A DNA stretch of 64,000 nt. Source: Nitrospiria bacterium (GTDB lineage Bacteria > Nitrospirota > Nitrospiria > JACQBZ01). Below, piece after piece: positions 36,205 through 44,997 of the stretch. The notes beneath the pieces were generated by a model. That model had not been told where the DNA came from. It saw only the letters and a program-made list of their open reading frames with translations, and did not search any database. The stretch is taken from positions 83,498 through 147,497 of the forward strand of contig DATKAN010000038.1 of assembly GCA_035498035.1 (NCBI GenBank), given 5' to 3'. A program made the position numbers and the translations under genes. The first letter of the stretch is position 1. Each line of letters starts with the position of its first letter.

Positions 36205-37370
36205 GACAGCAAACGCTCCATCCGGCCGACCGCTTCCATGAGCCGATCGTTCGGCACGGTCAGCGCCATCCGGATGTATCCCTGCCCGGATTTTCCGAAT
36301 CCCGATCCGGGGGTGGTTACGATTCCGGCCCGGTCCAAAAGGTGCATCGTGAACTTCATGGCGGTGAAGCCCTTCGGAACGCCGACCCAGACATAGAACG
36401 TGGCTTTGGGCGGGTCGACCGACAGGCCGAGCCCCAAAAGACCCGAGACCAACGTGTCCCTTCGTTCCTGATAGACTTTCCGGATTTCATCCGTGATCGC
36501 TTCCCTCAAGTTCAACGCCTCAATCCCCGCCTCCTGGACGGCCTGGAAAACTCCCGAGTCGAGATTGCTTTTGACTTTTCCCAAGGCGGCCAGGATCCCG
36601 GGATGGCCTACCGCGAATCCGATCCGCCATCCGGTCATATTGAAGGTCTTTGAAAGCGAATGAAACTCAATTCCAACTTCCTTGGCCCCGTCCAGTTCCA
36701 GGAAACTCATCGGCCGTTCCCCGTCGAAGTAAACCTCCGAATACGCATTGTCGTGACAGACGATCAGCTTGTGGCGCCGGGCCAACCGAATCGCTTCTTT
36801 AAAAAATTCCTTTCCGGCGGTAGCCGAGGTCGGGTTGTTCGGGTAGTTGATGAACAAAACCCGCGCTTTTTTTAGGATCGCCTTTGGGATTCGGCCGAAA
36901 TCCGGCAGAAAATGGTTTTCCTTTCGGAGCGGCATGAAATGGGACCGGCCACCTGCGAACAGGGTCCCGGCGTGATAGACCGGGTATCCCGGATCCGGGA
37001 TCAAGGCCACATCTCCGGGATTGATGAAAGCCAGCGGAGCATGGCCGATGCCCTCTTTCGATCCGATCAGGGTCAGGACCTCGTTTTTTGGATCGAGACG
37101 GACCCCAAAGCGCCGCTGATACCAGTCGGCCGCCGCCTGTCGAAAGGTCAGCAGCCCTTCATAGGAGGGGTACTGATGATTTTTAGGGTCCTCGGAAGCG
37201 CGTTGGAGCCGCTGAATGATCGACACCGGGGTGGGGAGATCCGGGTCGCCGATTCCAAGGTTGATCAGGTCGGTTCCCTTGGCCAATGCCTTTTGCTTGA
37301 GTTGATCGATCGCCGCAAAGAGGTAGGGCGGAAGGTTTTTGATTCGATTTGCGAGATGGGGTTTCGGCAT
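36201..37370 (-). CDS. dapL: LL-diaminopimelate aminotransferase (DapL type)
   Basis: PLP enzyme converting tetrahydrodipicolinate directly to LL-diaminopimelate, bypassing the acylated route. The 389-aa class I/II aminotransferase has NLGIGDPDLPTP, GSKEGIGHAPLAFINPGD, the PLP-contact NYPNNPTSA, HDNAYSEV and the PLP lysine in EFHSLSKTFNMTGWRIG. Clustering with dapA and dapB supports DapL over other aminotransferases, and the variant occurs in Nitrospira and other deep lineages. ATG 37370 start lies 28 nt after the FAH-family gene. Confidence 0.9.
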   Translation of the reverse strand: MPKPHLANRIKNLPPYLFAAIDQLKQKALAKGTDLINLGIGDPDLPTPVSIIQRLQRASEDPKNHQYPSYEGLLTFRQAAADWYQRRFGVRLDPKNEVLTLIGSKEGIGHAPLAFINPGDVALIPDPGYPVYHAGTLFAGGRSHFMPLRKENHFLPDFGRIPKAILKKARVLFINYPNNPTSATAGKEFFKEAIRLARRHKLIVCHDNAYSEVYFDGERPMSFLELDGAKEVGIEFHSLSKTFNMTGWRIGFAVGHPGILAALGKVKSNLDSGVFQAVQEAGIEALNLREAITDEIRKVYQERRDTLVSGLLGLGLSVDPPKATFYVWVGVPKGFTAMKFTMHLLDRAGIVTTPGSGFGKSGQGYIRMALTVPNDRLMEAVGRMERLLS

Positions 37371-37398
37371 ATAGAAAGAACCGCTCCTTTCCGTTCGA

Positions 37399-38151
37399 TT
37401 ATTGTACCGGGTTTATGAGCCGGCCGATGCCTTCGATCACGATTTCGACGGTATCGCCGGATTTCATAGGACCGACGCCGGCCGGGGTTCCCGTCGCGAT
37501 TACGTCGCCGGGAAGCAGGGTCATGACCTGCGAAATGAAACTCACCAGGGCCGGCACATTAAATATGAGCTGCGCCGTGCTGGCCGCCTGACGTCGCTCC
37601 CCGTTCAGATAGCTTTCGACTTTCAGGTTGTCCGGTCGGAGATCGGTTACGATCCAGGGGCCGAGAGGCGCAAAGGTGTCGAAACCCTTGGCGCGGGTCC
37701 ATTGCCCGTCCTCTTTCTGGAGGTCTCGGGCGGTGACATCGTTGATGCAGGTGTATCCCAAAATAAAATTCGGCGTTTCCCCCGGGGCGAGTTGGACTGC
37801 CCGTTTGCCGATCACGACGGCCAGTTCGGCTTCGTAATCCACGCGTCGGGATCGCGCGGGGAGACGGATCGGTTCCTGAGGATCGAGTACCGCCGTGGAC
37901 GGTTTTAGAAACAGCAACGGCTCCTTGGGAAGTTCTTTCTTAAACTCCGCGGCGTGGTCCTGATAATTGACGCCGACCGCAACGATCTTGGAGGGTTCGC
38001 AAGGAGCCAACAGTCGGGCGGATTTGACGGGGACGGCTTCGTCGGTAGGCGTGTATCCAGAAAAAGGATCCCCATCGATCCGGCGGATCGTCTCGTCTTC
38101 AAGAAGACCGTAGGTGATCCTGTTGTGATGTTGAAATCGGACGAATTTCAC
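37399..38151 (-). CDS. Fumarylacetoacetate hydrolase family protein
   Basis: A 250-aa FAH-domain protein. The metal-binding residues appear in DYEAELAVVIGKRA and in GYTCINDVTARDLQ, followed by KGFDTFAPLGPWIV and GDVIATGTPAGVGP. The family covers acylpyruvases, 2-hydroxyhepta-diene-dioate isomerases and oxaloacetate decarboxylases; the exact substrate is unclear. It sits between dapB (3 nt away) and dapL, which hints at a role linked to pyruvate/oxaloacetate handling, but that is only proximity. Confidence 0.88.
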   Translation of the reverse strand: MKFVRFQHHNRITYGLLEDETIRRIDGDPFSGYTPTDEAVPVKSARLLAPCEPSKIVAVGVNYQDHAAEFKKELPKEPLLFLKPSTAVLDPQEPIRLPARSRRVDYEAELAVVIGKRAVQLAPGETPNFILGYTCINDVTARDLQKEDGQWTRAKGFDTFAPLGPWIVTDLRPDNLKVESYLNGERRQAASTAQLIFNVPALVSFISQVMTLLPGDVIATGTPAGVGPMKSGDTVEIVIEGIGRLINPVQ

Positions 38152-38154
38152 CGA

Positions 38155-38961
38155 CTATCTGAGCCCCAGGACATCCTGCATGTCGTATAGCCCGGGCGGG
38201 CGGCCTGAAACCCATCGCGCCGCGACGAGGGCGCCCCGCGCGAAATTGTCCCGGCTGTGGGCCCGGTGGGTGATCTCGATTCGTTCACCCGGCCCGGCAA
38301 AGATCACGGTGTGCTCGCCCACCACATCGCCGGCGCGAACCGACTGGATCCCGATTTCATTTGGTTTCCGTTCGCCGATCATTCCTTTTCGCCCAAATAC
38401 GCCGACCCGGTCCAGGTCGCGTTTCAATGTCCCGGCGACGACCTCGGCCATCTTCATGGCCGTCCCGCTGGGGGCGTCCTTTTTTAACCGGTGATGCACC
38501 TCGACGATCTCGACGTCGTAGTCGTCGCCGGTCACGCGGGCCGTATCGGCCAGGATCTTGAAGACCAGGTTGACGCCCACGCTCATGTTCGGCGACAGCA
38601 CGCAGGGGATCTGTTTTGCGAAGTCGCGGATTTGCCCCATTTCGGTATTGGAGAATCCGGTCGTGCCGATCACGATTGCTTTTCCCGCCTCGGCCACCTC
38701 CGGCAGGATTCCAATCGTGCCGGAGGGCTCGGTGAAATCGATCACCACATCGCCCTTCGGCAAGGCCGGTCCGATCGCATGCCCAATGGAAATCCCCATA
38801 GGCCCGCAGCCGGCGACGTCTCCCGCATCCCTGCCGACGGCCGGGAGGCCGTACTTCTCGACGGCTGCGGACAACTGCAGGCCGTTGGCCTTATCCCGCA
38901 TCAAAGCGATAACCCGGCTGCCCATCTTGCCGGAAGCGCCCATGACGATGACATTGACCAT
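38155..38961 (-). CDS. dapB: 4-hydroxy-tetrahydrodipicolinate reductase
   Basis: NAD(P)H-dependent reductase of lysine/DAP synthesis. The 268-aa product has the Rossmann loop VMGASGKMGSRV, DFTEPSGTIG, the catalytic EIVEVHHRLKKDAPSGTAM and GFRSNVA-equivalent RVGVFGRKGMIGERKPNEIGIQSVRAGDVVGEH. ATG 38961 follows AAAGGA at ten bases; the TTG at 38970 is too close to that site. Confidence 0.96.
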   Translation of the reverse strand: MVNVIVMGASGKMGSRVIALMRDKANGLQLSAAVEKYGLPAVGRDAGDVAGCGPMGISIGHAIGPALPKGDVVIDFTEPSGTIGILPEVAEAGKAIVIGTTGFSNTEMGQIRDFAKQIPCVLSPNMSVGVNLVFKILADTARVTGDDYDVEIVEVHHRLKKDAPSGTAMKMAEVVAGTLKRDLDRVGVFGRKGMIGERKPNEIGIQSVRAGDVVGEHTVIFAGPGERIEITHRAHSRDNFARGALVAARWVSGRPPGLYDMQDVLGLR

Positions 38962-39048
38962 CGATCCCAATCCTTTAAAATAGACGGCCCAGGACTCTTA
39001 GGGTTTGTTGAATCCGCGAATCCTGTCCTTGGGACGCCCGCCGATCGG

Positions 39049-39933
39049 CTAAAGCAGGCCGTATTCCCTCATCGCCTTTTTCAGCGCGGCCTGGTTTGTC
39101 TCCGACATCGGACAGAGCGGAAGACGGACCTCCTCGGAACATTTTCCCATCCATCCCAGCGCCGTCTTAACCGGGATCGGGTTAGTTTCCACGAAGAGTG
39201 CGTCCACCAGCGGAGACATCCCGAAATGCAGTCGTCGGGCCTTGTCCCAATCCCCTTTGAGGGCCGCCCTGACCATCTCGGCGCAGTCCTTGGGAATGAG
39301 ATTGGCCGCGACCGAGATCACGCCGCGTCCACCGAGGGCGAGGATGGCCAGCGTCAGGGCGTCGTCCCCCGAAAGGACGGCCAGCCGGTCGCCGCACAGC
39401 CGCATCACCTCGCTGATCTGTTGCAGCGACCCCGAAGATTCCTTGATCGCGACGATGTTTTTGGCTCCGGTTTTCGGGTCCACCAGCCGGGCCACGGTGG
39501 CCGGGAGCATGTTGACGCCCGTCCGTCCGGGAATATTGTACGGCATCAGCGGGAGGTTCACCGCCTTGGCGACCGTCTTGAAATGCTGGTAGAGGCCTTC
39601 CTGAGTCGGTTTGTTGTAGTAGGGACAGATCAACAGGGCCGCGTCCGCGCCGACCTTCTTGGCGTGGCGCGTGAGGGCGACGGCCTCTTCGGTGCTGTTC
39701 GAGCCGGTTCCCGCGATCACAGGCACCCGCCCGCGAACGATCTTTACGGTTGCTTCGATGACGCGGTTGTGCTCTTCATGGCTGAGCGTCGCCGATTCCC
39801 CCGTCGTTCCGCACGGAACGATTCCCGACGTGCCCCCGGCGATCTGAAACTCGATCAGTTCGGCAAAGGCCTTCTCGTCCAGTTTCCCCTTCCTGAACGG
39901 GGTGACGATCGCGACCATCGAACCTGAAAACAT
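39049..39933 (-). CDS. dapA: 4-hydroxy-tetrahydrodipicolinate synthase
   Basis: Condenses pyruvate with aspartate semialdehyde, the committed step to lysine and DAP. The 294-aa TIM barrel has GTTGESATLSHEEH, PYYNKPTQEGLYQHF, NIPGRTGVNM and the Schiff-base lysine in IVAIKESSGSL. It begins the minus-strand operon dapA-dapB-FAH-dapL-folK-kinase-panC. ATG 39933 is preceded by AAAGGAG. Confidence 0.97.
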   Translation of the reverse strand: MFSGSMVAIVTPFRKGKLDEKAFAELIEFQIAGGTSGIVPCGTTGESATLSHEEHNRVIEATVKIVRGRVPVIAGTGSNSTEEAVALTRHAKKVGADAALLICPYYNKPTQEGLYQHFKTVAKAVNLPLMPYNIPGRTGVNMLPATVARLVDPKTGAKNIVAIKESSGSLQQISEVMRLCGDRLAVLSGDDALTLAILALGGRGVISVAANLIPKDCAEMVRAALKGDWDKARRLHFGMSPLVDALFVETNPIPVKTALGWMGKCSEEVRLPLCPMSETNQAALKKAMREYGLL

Positions 39934-39996
39934 GGCGTATCTCCTTTAATGGGTGGAACCCGGCGAAGCCTTTCCATCCCTTTTGTAAGAGGATCT

Positions 39997-40025
39997 ATCA
40001 TACGGAAGTCGAAAGGTAAAATCAA
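39997..40025 (-). promoter_or_regulatory. Promoter of the dapA operon
   Basis: Minus strand TTGATT (40020-40025), 17 bp, TATGAT (39997-40002). The -35 lies in the T-rich tail of the glyoxalase terminator. Predicted start near 39990. Confidence 0.55.
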
Positions 40026-40044
40026 TCCGGCTCTTCAAAGCCGG
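40016..40044 (-). terminator. Terminator of the glyoxalase gene
   Basis: On the minus strand CCGGCT-TTGAAG-AGCCGG (40044-40027) is followed by ATTGATTTT. It lies 17 nt after the gloA stop and separates it from the dapA operon. The T-run is imperfect, so termination may be partial. Confidence 0.5.
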
Positions 40045-40060
40045 GCCGATGTGCTGCGGC

Positions 40061-40450
40061 TCATTTTTTCTTTTGGGGTTTCTCAATCAGCTCGATCTCG
40101 TACCGGTCCGGGGCATCGATAAAACAGAAGCGGCTTCCCGACGAGCTGACGGTCGGTCCGTCCGTGATCGGGATCCCTTTATCTTTGAGTTGCGCGATGG
40201 TTTGATCGAGGTCGTACACCTCGAAGGCGAGATGCACAAGATCCTCCTGCACCCGGACCCTTCCGCTGGTCGGAAACGAGCAGATCTCGATCAGTTCGTC
40301 GCTGTTCGGCGTTTTAAGAAAGGCCAGCTCGGACCCCCGCGGGGACCGGCTTCGTTCCACCACCTTCAATCCCAAAATGTCCCGATAGAAACGGAGGGTC
40401 TCCTCCATGTCATTGACCCGCATCCGGGTATGAAGCAGTTTTTTGATCAT
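40061..40450 (-). CDS. gloA: Lactoylglutathione lyase (glyoxalase I) family protein
   Basis: Metal-dependent detoxification of methylglyoxal. The 129-aa vicinal-oxygen-chelate protein begins KKLLHTRMRVNDMEETLRFYRDILGLKVVER with metal ligand His, then HLAFEVYDL and the C-terminal DAPDRYEIELIE. These give the two His and two Glu ligands of nickel/zinc glyoxalases. It is divergent from uvrC, with a promoter TTGCCA-N17-TATAGA. Confidence 0.9.
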   Translation of the reverse strand: MIKKLLHTRMRVNDMEETLRFYRDILGLKVVERSRSPRGSELAFLKTPNSDELIEICSFPTSGRVRVQEDLVHLAFEVYDLDQTIAQLKDKGIPITDGPTVSSSGSRFCFIDAPDRYEIELIEKPQKKK

Positions 40451-40471
40451 AAGGGGCTCCGTGGCTCCTAT

Positions 40472-40500
40472 TCTATAACAGATGAGGTCGGTTCTGGCAA
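40472..40500 (-). promoter_or_regulatory. Promoter of gloA
   Basis: Minus strand TTGCCA (40495-40500), 17 bp, TATAGA (40472-40477). The predicted leader is about 15 nt and contains GGAG near the start codon. Confidence 0.5.
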
Positions 40501-40514
40501 GCGGAACGACGGAA

Positions 40515-40544
40515 TTGATTCCAAGCGTGGTAGAGGATTATAAT
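40515..40544 (+). promoter_or_regulatory. Promoter of uvrC, apparently leaderless
   Basis: TTGATT (40515-40520), 18 bp, TATAAT (40539-40544). Six bases then separate it from the uvrC ATG at 40551, the same geometry as at putA. Confidence 0.55.
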
Positions 40545-40550
40545 TTGTTG

Positions 40551-42398
40551 ATGGACCTTCAACAAAAACTCACCCATCTGCCGTCTCAGTCCGGCGTCTA
40601 TCTGCTGAAAGGCCGCGGGGGGACGATTCTTTACATCGGGAAGGCCAAGGTGCTTTCCGATCGCGTCCGATCTTATTTTCAAGAAGGCGCGCAGCTCACA
40701 CCCCGCATCCGGAGTCTGGTGGATCACGTGGGCGACGTCGAATGCCTTGTCACGGCCACCGAACTCGAGGCGCTCATCCTGGAGAACAACCTGATCAAGA
40801 AGCACCGCCCGAAATACAACGTCGTGCTTCGCGACGACAAGAACTACCCTTATCTGCGACTGCCGCTGCAGGACGACTACCCGCGGCTTGAGATCGTCCG
40901 ACGGGTCAAGCCGGACGGCGCGCTCTATTACGGCCCGTATGTTCCGACGCACGCCCTTCGCGAGACGTTGAGGCTCCTCCGAAGGCTCTTTCCGCTTCCC
41001 AACTGCAACATCGTCATCGACGGGACGGCGGAGCGGGCCTGCATCGAGTTCGAGATCAAACGCTGTCTGGCCCCCTGCACCGGTCATCAGAGCCGCGAAG
41101 GTTACCGGGAGATGATGGGGCAGGTCCGCCTGTTTCTTGAAGGCAAAGACAACGAGCTTCTCAAAATTTTGAAGAACCGGATGGAGGTCGAAGCGGCCCG
41201 GCTTAATTTTGAGGAAGCAGCCCGCCTCCGGGATCAGGTCGCCCATATCGAACGGACGCTCGAACGGCAGCGAATCACCACGACCGACTTGGCCGACCTG
41301 GATGTGATCGCGACGGCCCGCGCCGGGGAGACGCTCGATTTTCAGGTGCTGTTTATTCGCGGCGGGATGGTGGTCGGGCGAAAGGATTTTTTCATGACGA
41401 TTCCCGGCGATGCATCCGAAGAGGATCTCTACGGCACGTTCATTCAGCAATTTTACAATAAGGAGGGTCTGGTCCCCCCGATCGTCGTGGCCGCGGTCGC
41501 GCCGGCCGAGTCCGGGCTGCTGGAACGATGGTTGTCGGAGAAACGCGGTACGCCGGTCCGCTTGACCGTGCCGCAGCGAGGGAAGGCGTCGCATCTGGTC
41601 GAGCTGGCGCAGGAGAACGCCCGTGTCGCGCTGGAGGAGCATCTGAGGATTGGACAGGCCGGCACGGCGGCCTCTCAGGAACTCCAGCGGATTTTGGGAC
41701 TTCAAAGGCTTCCCCTGCGGATCGAGGCGTTCGATATCTCCAACATCATGGGCGATCAGGCGGTCGGGTCGCGCGTGGTCTGGGAGGACAACCGGCCTAA
41801 AAAATCGGCCTACCGAAAATTCAAGATCCGGACAATTCGGGGCGCAAACGATTTCGGCATGATGAAGGAGGTGCTGATCCGTTGGTATTCCTGGGCGCGG
41901 ACGCGGGAAGAGCCTTTGCCCGACCTCATCGTGATCGACGGGGGCCGGGGCCAGCTTTCGGCGGCGTTGGAGGCGATGCGGATCGTCGGAATGACCGACC
42001 GGGACGTCATCGGGCTGGCCAAGGAGAAAGGGGAGAAGTTCGAGCGGGTTTTCCTTCCGGAAGCCTCCGGGGCGATCGCTCTGGAGCCGGCCTCGGCCGC
42101 GACCCATCTCCTTCAGCGTATCCGCGACGAGGCGCACCGCTTCGCGATCACCTACCACCGAAAGCTCCGCGGGCGGGACCTTGTTTTGTCCGTTTTGGAT
42201 GAGGTCGAAGGGATCGGCGAAGCCCGAAAGAAAGCCCTGCTGAAAAAATTCGGGAGCCTGGAGGCCATCCGGCATTCGTCCATCGAGGACCTGCTGTCCG
42301 TTCCGGGCCTGACCCGAAAACGGGCCGAAGCGGTGCTCAAGAAATTAAATGCGGAGGTTATTCCTCGGAACCACGAGCCGTCAGATAAATCCCGCTGA
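40551..42398 (+). CDS. uvrC: Excinuclease ABC subunit C
   Basis: Dual-incision endonuclease of nucleotide excision repair. The 615-aa protein has the GIY-YIG nuclease (SQSGVYLLKGRGGTILYIGKA), the four-Cys region around ERACIEFEIKRCLAPC, a UVR motif (LNFEEAARLRDQVAHIE), the RNase H-like nuclease with DISNIMG and IVIDGGRGQL, and C-terminal HhH motifs (VEGIGEARKKALLKKFGSL). ATG 40551 is used; an in-frame ATG at 40482 would add 23 unconserved residues. Its 3' end overlaps the convergent transporter gene by 41 nt. Confidence 0.96.
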   Translation: MDLQQKLTHLPSQSGVYLLKGRGGTILYIGKAKVLSDRVRSYFQEGAQLTPRIRSLVDHVGDVECLVTATELEALILENNLIKKHRPKYNVVLRDDKNYPYLRLPLQDDYPRLEIVRRVKPDGALYYGPYVPTHALRETLRLLRRLFPLPNCNIVIDGTAERACIEFEIKRCLAPCTGHQSREGYREMMGQVRLFLEGKDNELLKILKNRMEVEAARLNFEEAARLRDQVAHIERTLERQRITTTDLADLDVIATARAGETLDFQVLFIRGGMVVGRKDFFMTIPGDASEEDLYGTFIQQFYNKEGLVPPIVVAAVAPAESGLLERWLSEKRGTPVRLTVPQRGKASHLVELAQENARVALEEHLRIGQAGTAASQELQRILGLQRLPLRIEAFDISNIMGDQAVGSRVVWEDNRPKKSAYRKFKIRTIRGANDFGMMKEVLIRWYSWARTREEPLPDLIVIDGGRGQLSAALEAMRIVGMTDRDVIGLAKEKGEKFERVFLPEASGAIALEPASAATHLLQRIRDEAHRFAITYHRKLRGRDLVLSVLDEVEGIGEARKKALLKKFGSLEAIRHSSIEDLLSVPGLTRKRAEAVLKKLNAEVIPRNHEPSDKSR

Positions 42399-43200
42399 TC
42401 ACGACAAGCAACGCGCCGATAAGAAAGCCCGGCGTGGCCGGCTCCGACAGGAGCCAGATTCCCATCACACTGCCGACGACCGCGCCGAAGGTAGACAGGA
42501 TGCTTCCCTCGGCCGTCGTGGTATACCGGTAGGCCTCCGTCATCCAGATCTGCCCCAGCATCGAAAAGACGACGACCCCGGCGAGCGGTCCCAAGCTTTC
42601 CACCGGAGGAAGGGTCCATTGGCCGATCACCAGGGGCAGGCTGATCGCCATCCCGGCAATATTGAAGTAATGAAAAATCGTCCAGGCCGAGTCGGTTTTC
42701 CGAGACTCTTTCAACGACACGATCGCACCGCCCACCATCATTCCGGAGGCGATCCCCAGCAGATCGCCTCCCATCAGCCGATCGAACGAGGGGTCGACGA
42801 TCAGATAAACGCCGACGAAGGAGGCCAGTAAGATGAACATCATGCGTCCGGAAAGAACCTTTCCTTGCCACCATTGGGCATAAAGGCTGGCGAAGACGGG
42901 ATAAGTGTAGAGCAGGACCATGGCGTTGCTCAGACGCGTGGCGGCGACGGCGTAGAAGTAGAGCAGGTTTCCGATGCCGCCCAGGATGCCGCGGGCCATA
43001 ACAAGACGCCTGTTGACCAGACGGATCTCGATCCAGCCGGCCGCGATCGCGGCCTGAACGATGAGATAGCTGGCCAGGAATCGCAAGAAAGCGATCTCGG
43101 CCGCGCCGGTGAATTCGGAGGCTCGTTTGACGAAGTAGGCCTGGATGCCGATACAGGCCGCGGCGAGAAGCATCAGCATCATTCCGGAACGTCTTGTCAT
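42358..43200 (-). CDS. EamA/DMT-family transporter
   Basis: A 280-aa inner-membrane protein with ten hydrophobic segments in two EamA repeats, the pattern of drug/metabolite transporters (for example MLMLLAAACIGIQAYFVK at the N terminus, and MMFILLASFVGVYLIVDPSF ending the first repeat). The substrate is unknown. It has a perfect TTGACA and weak TAGGCT upstream, and almost no leader. It is tail-to-tail with uvrC and overlaps it. Confidence 0.88.
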   Translation of the reverse strand: MTRRSGMMLMLLAAACIGIQAYFVKRASEFTGAAEIAFLRFLASYLIVQAAIAAGWIEIRLVNRRLVMARGILGGIGNLLYFYAVAATRLSNAMVLLYTYPVFASLYAQWWQGKVLSGRMMFILLASFVGVYLIVDPSFDRLMGGDLLGIASGMMVGGAIVSLKESRKTDSAWTIFHYFNIAGMAISLPLVIGQWTLPPVESLGPLAGVVVFSMLGQIWMTEAYRYTTTAEGSILSTFGAVVGSVMGIWLLSEPATPGFLIGALLVVISGIYLTARGSEE

Positions 43201-43209
43201 CTTTTGTTT

Positions 43210-43238
43210 AGCCTACAGGGACGGAGGGGTTCTGTCAA
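43210..43238 (-). promoter_or_regulatory. Promoter of the EamA gene, near-leaderless
   Basis: Minus strand TTGACA (43233-43238), 17 bp, TAGGCT (43210-43215). Nine bases separate the -10 from the ATG, so the expected leader is about 3 nt, and no Shine-Dalgarno sequence is present. Confidence 0.4.
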
Positions 43239-43333
43239 TTGATCTGCCTTTAAGGGGCTCACGTTGTCCCCTGCGCTGGCCACGCCGGCCGGCGCACCCC
43301 CTCGCCGTGCTCGCTGGGAATTTGTATCCCTTC

Positions 43334-43362
43334 TTGACAGCGCCGGGGGCATCGGATAAGAT
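43334..43362 (+). promoter_or_regulatory. Promoter of the TPR lipoprotein gene
   Basis: TTGACA (43334-43339), 17 bp, TAAGAT (43357-43362); predicted start near 43369, upstream of the AAGGAG ribosome binding site. Confidence 0.65.
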
Positions 43363-43389
43363 GGCCGTGATCCCCCAAAGGAGCGGAAT

Positions 43390-44019
43390 GTGAGTCGTCT
43401 TCAGGCCTCATTTTATGTGTTGATCCTGACGGTTGTGGTCGTGATCCCGTCCGCTTGCGGTTCAAAGGCTTCCTCCGCGAATCCATCCGTCTTACCGTCG
43501 CCACCCGCGGTACAGGCTCAGGGACTGCCCGCAGCGACGACGTCGCAAGCGGCGGGGGCGCCTTCTCCATCGGGACGCGATCCCTTGATGGAACAGGGGG
43601 CGAAATTTATGGCGGTGGTGATGGATTACAAGCGGCGCCTGGAGAAGGACCCCAAGGACAAAGAGGCCCTGCTCTTCCTGGGCAACGCCAATTACGACAT
43701 CAACCGCTTCGTCCAGGCGAAGGAATACTATAGGCGTTATCTGGAAATCGATCCGACCCATGCGGGGGTCCGGACCGATCTGGCCACGAGCGACTACAAC
43801 ACCCGGGATGTGGATGGGGCCTTGCGCGAACTGAGGACCGTCGTGGCCCAGGATCCGAACCATGAGGCGGCCCTTTACAACCTCGGCCTGATTCTTTGGA
43901 AGGATAAAAAAGACAATCCGGGTGCGATCCAGGCCTGGGAATCGCTCTTGAAGGCCCATCCGAATCATCCGAACGCGGCGGAAATCCAAAAGCAGATCGA
44001 TCAGATGAAAAAGTCCTAA
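43390..44019 (+). CDS. TPR-repeat lipoprotein
   Basis: A 209-aa exported protein. The hydrophobic leader (VLILTVVVVIPSAC) ends in a lipobox with cysteine 23, followed by a Pro/Ala/Ser-rich linker (residues 24-62) and three tetratricopeptide repeats (about 80-205, e.g. ALLFLGNANYDINRFVQAKEYY and NLGLILWKDKKDNPGAIQAW). Probably a periplasmic or outer-membrane scaffold; the partner is unknown. The GTG start at 43390 follows AAGGAGCGG; an ATG two bases earlier is immediately closed by TGA. Confidence 0.85.
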   Translation: MSRLQASFYVLILTVVVVIPSACGSKASSANPSVLPSPPAVQAQGLPAATTSQAAGAPSPSGRDPLMEQGAKFMAVVMDYKRRLEKDPKDKEALLFLGNANYDINRFVQAKEYYRRYLEIDPTHAGVRTDLATSDYNTRDVDGALRELRTVVAQDPNHEAALYNLGLILWKDKKDNPGAIQAWESLLKAHPNHPNAAEIQKQIDQMKKS

Positions 44020-44020
44020 G

Positions 44021-44290
44021 ATGGCCTTGCGATTTCTGGTCATCCTAATTTCGTTTATTGTGCTCTTCCTTGTAGCAAGACTGTTGATCGGTTTTTCTTC
44101 CCTGTCGAGTCAACGACGAAAACAACGTGAGCGGATGGGGGGAGAAATGGTCAAGGATCCGATCTGCGATACGTACGTTCCGAAGAGCCAAGCCATTGAA
44201 AAAAACGTCAACGGGCAAACAGTCTATTTCTGCGGTCAAGGCTGTGCGGATGCCTATGATAAAAAAAGGGCGGGTTCACAACCCGGATAA
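44021..44290 (+). CDS. Membrane-anchored YHS-like metal-binding protein
   Basis: An 89-aa protein with an N-terminal transmembrane helix (RFLVILISFIVLFLVARLLI), a basic linker, then a YHS-type domain with conserved KDPICDTYVPKSQA and VYFCGQGCADAY, carrying three cysteines likely to bind a metal. Such PP0621-like proteins are widespread and uncharacterised. It starts one base after the lipoprotein stop, so the two are cotranscribed. A GGGGG/CCCCC hairpin (about 44307-44328) follows before the transaldolase gene. Confidence 0.82.
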   Translation: MALRFLVILISFIVLFLVARLLIGFSSLSSQRRKQRERMGGEMVKDPICDTYVPKSQAIEKNVNGQTVYFCGQGCADAYDKKRAGSQPG

Positions 44291-44352
44291 ATGGAAGAGG
44301 TTATTGGGGGTGGTGTGAGGCCTCCCCCTGATCAGAGTAAAAGGAGGGTGTC

Positions 44353-44997
44353 ATGAAATTTTTTCTGGATACCGCCAACGTCAAGGAAATTCAAGACGCC
44401 GCCGCCATGGGGGTTCTGGACGGCGTGACCACAAACCCGTCGCTGGTTTCCAAAGAGGGCCGTCCGTTCCGCACGATTTTGGAGGAAATCTGCCGGATCG
44501 TCAACGGACCGATCAGCGCCGAGGTGGTCAGTGTCGATCTGGACGGAATGCTAAAAGAAGGCCGCGAGCTGTCCAAGATCCACAAAAATATCGTGGTTAA
44601 ACTCCCGACAATCCTGGAGGGTCTGAAGGCCTGTAAACGCTTGACGGGTGAGGGCATCCGCGTCAACATGACCCTGGCTTTCTCGCCCTCGCAGGCGCTG
44701 CTCGCGGCCAAGGCCGGGGCGACCTATCTGAGCCCGTTCATAGGACGGCTGGACGACGTCAGTCAATCCGGAATGGAGATCATCCGGCAGATCAAGACGA
44801 TCTACGGAAACTACGGCTACAAAACCGAGATCCTCGCCGCCAGCATCCGTCACCCGATGCATGTGGTCGAGGCCGCCCTGGCCGGGGCTGACGTCGCCAC
44901 CATGCCCTTTTCCGTGATCCAGCAGCTGGTCAAACATCCCCTGACGGATGCGGGCTTGAAAAAATTCCTTTCCGACTGGGAACGCGTCCCGCGCTGA
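44353..44997 (+). CDS. talC: Transaldolase, TalC/fructose-6-phosphate aldolase type
   Basis: Small (214 aa) decameric-type transaldolase. It begins [16 protein letters not shown], has [13 protein letters not shown], the Schiff-base lysine in [26 protein letters not shown] and the C-terminal [12 protein letters not shown]. Pentose phosphate role is expected from size class; fructose-6-phosphate aldolase activity cannot be excluded. RBS AAGGAGG. The stop overlaps the next start (TGATG). Confidence 0.94.
   Translation: MKFFLDTANVKEIQDAAAMGVLDGVTTNPSLVSKEGRPFRTILEEICRIVNGPISAEVVSVDLDGMLKEGRELSKIHKNIVVKLPTILEGLKACKRLTGEGIRVNMTLAFSPSQALLAAKAGATYLSPFIGRLDDVSQSGMEIIRQIKTIYGNYGYKTEILAASIRHPMHVVEAALAGADVATMPFSVIQQLVKHPLTDAGLKKFLSDWERVPR

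Noticed and set aside
38491..39927. 478-codon + strand open frame across dapB and dapA
   Set aside because: It is antisense to two well-conserved enzymes and has no recognisable motif or ribosome binding site.
40473..42275. 600-codon open frame antisense to uvrC
   Set aside because: Typical mirror frame in GC-rich DNA; composition is low-complexity Arg/Pro/Gln with no domain, while the + strand encodes a complete UvrC.
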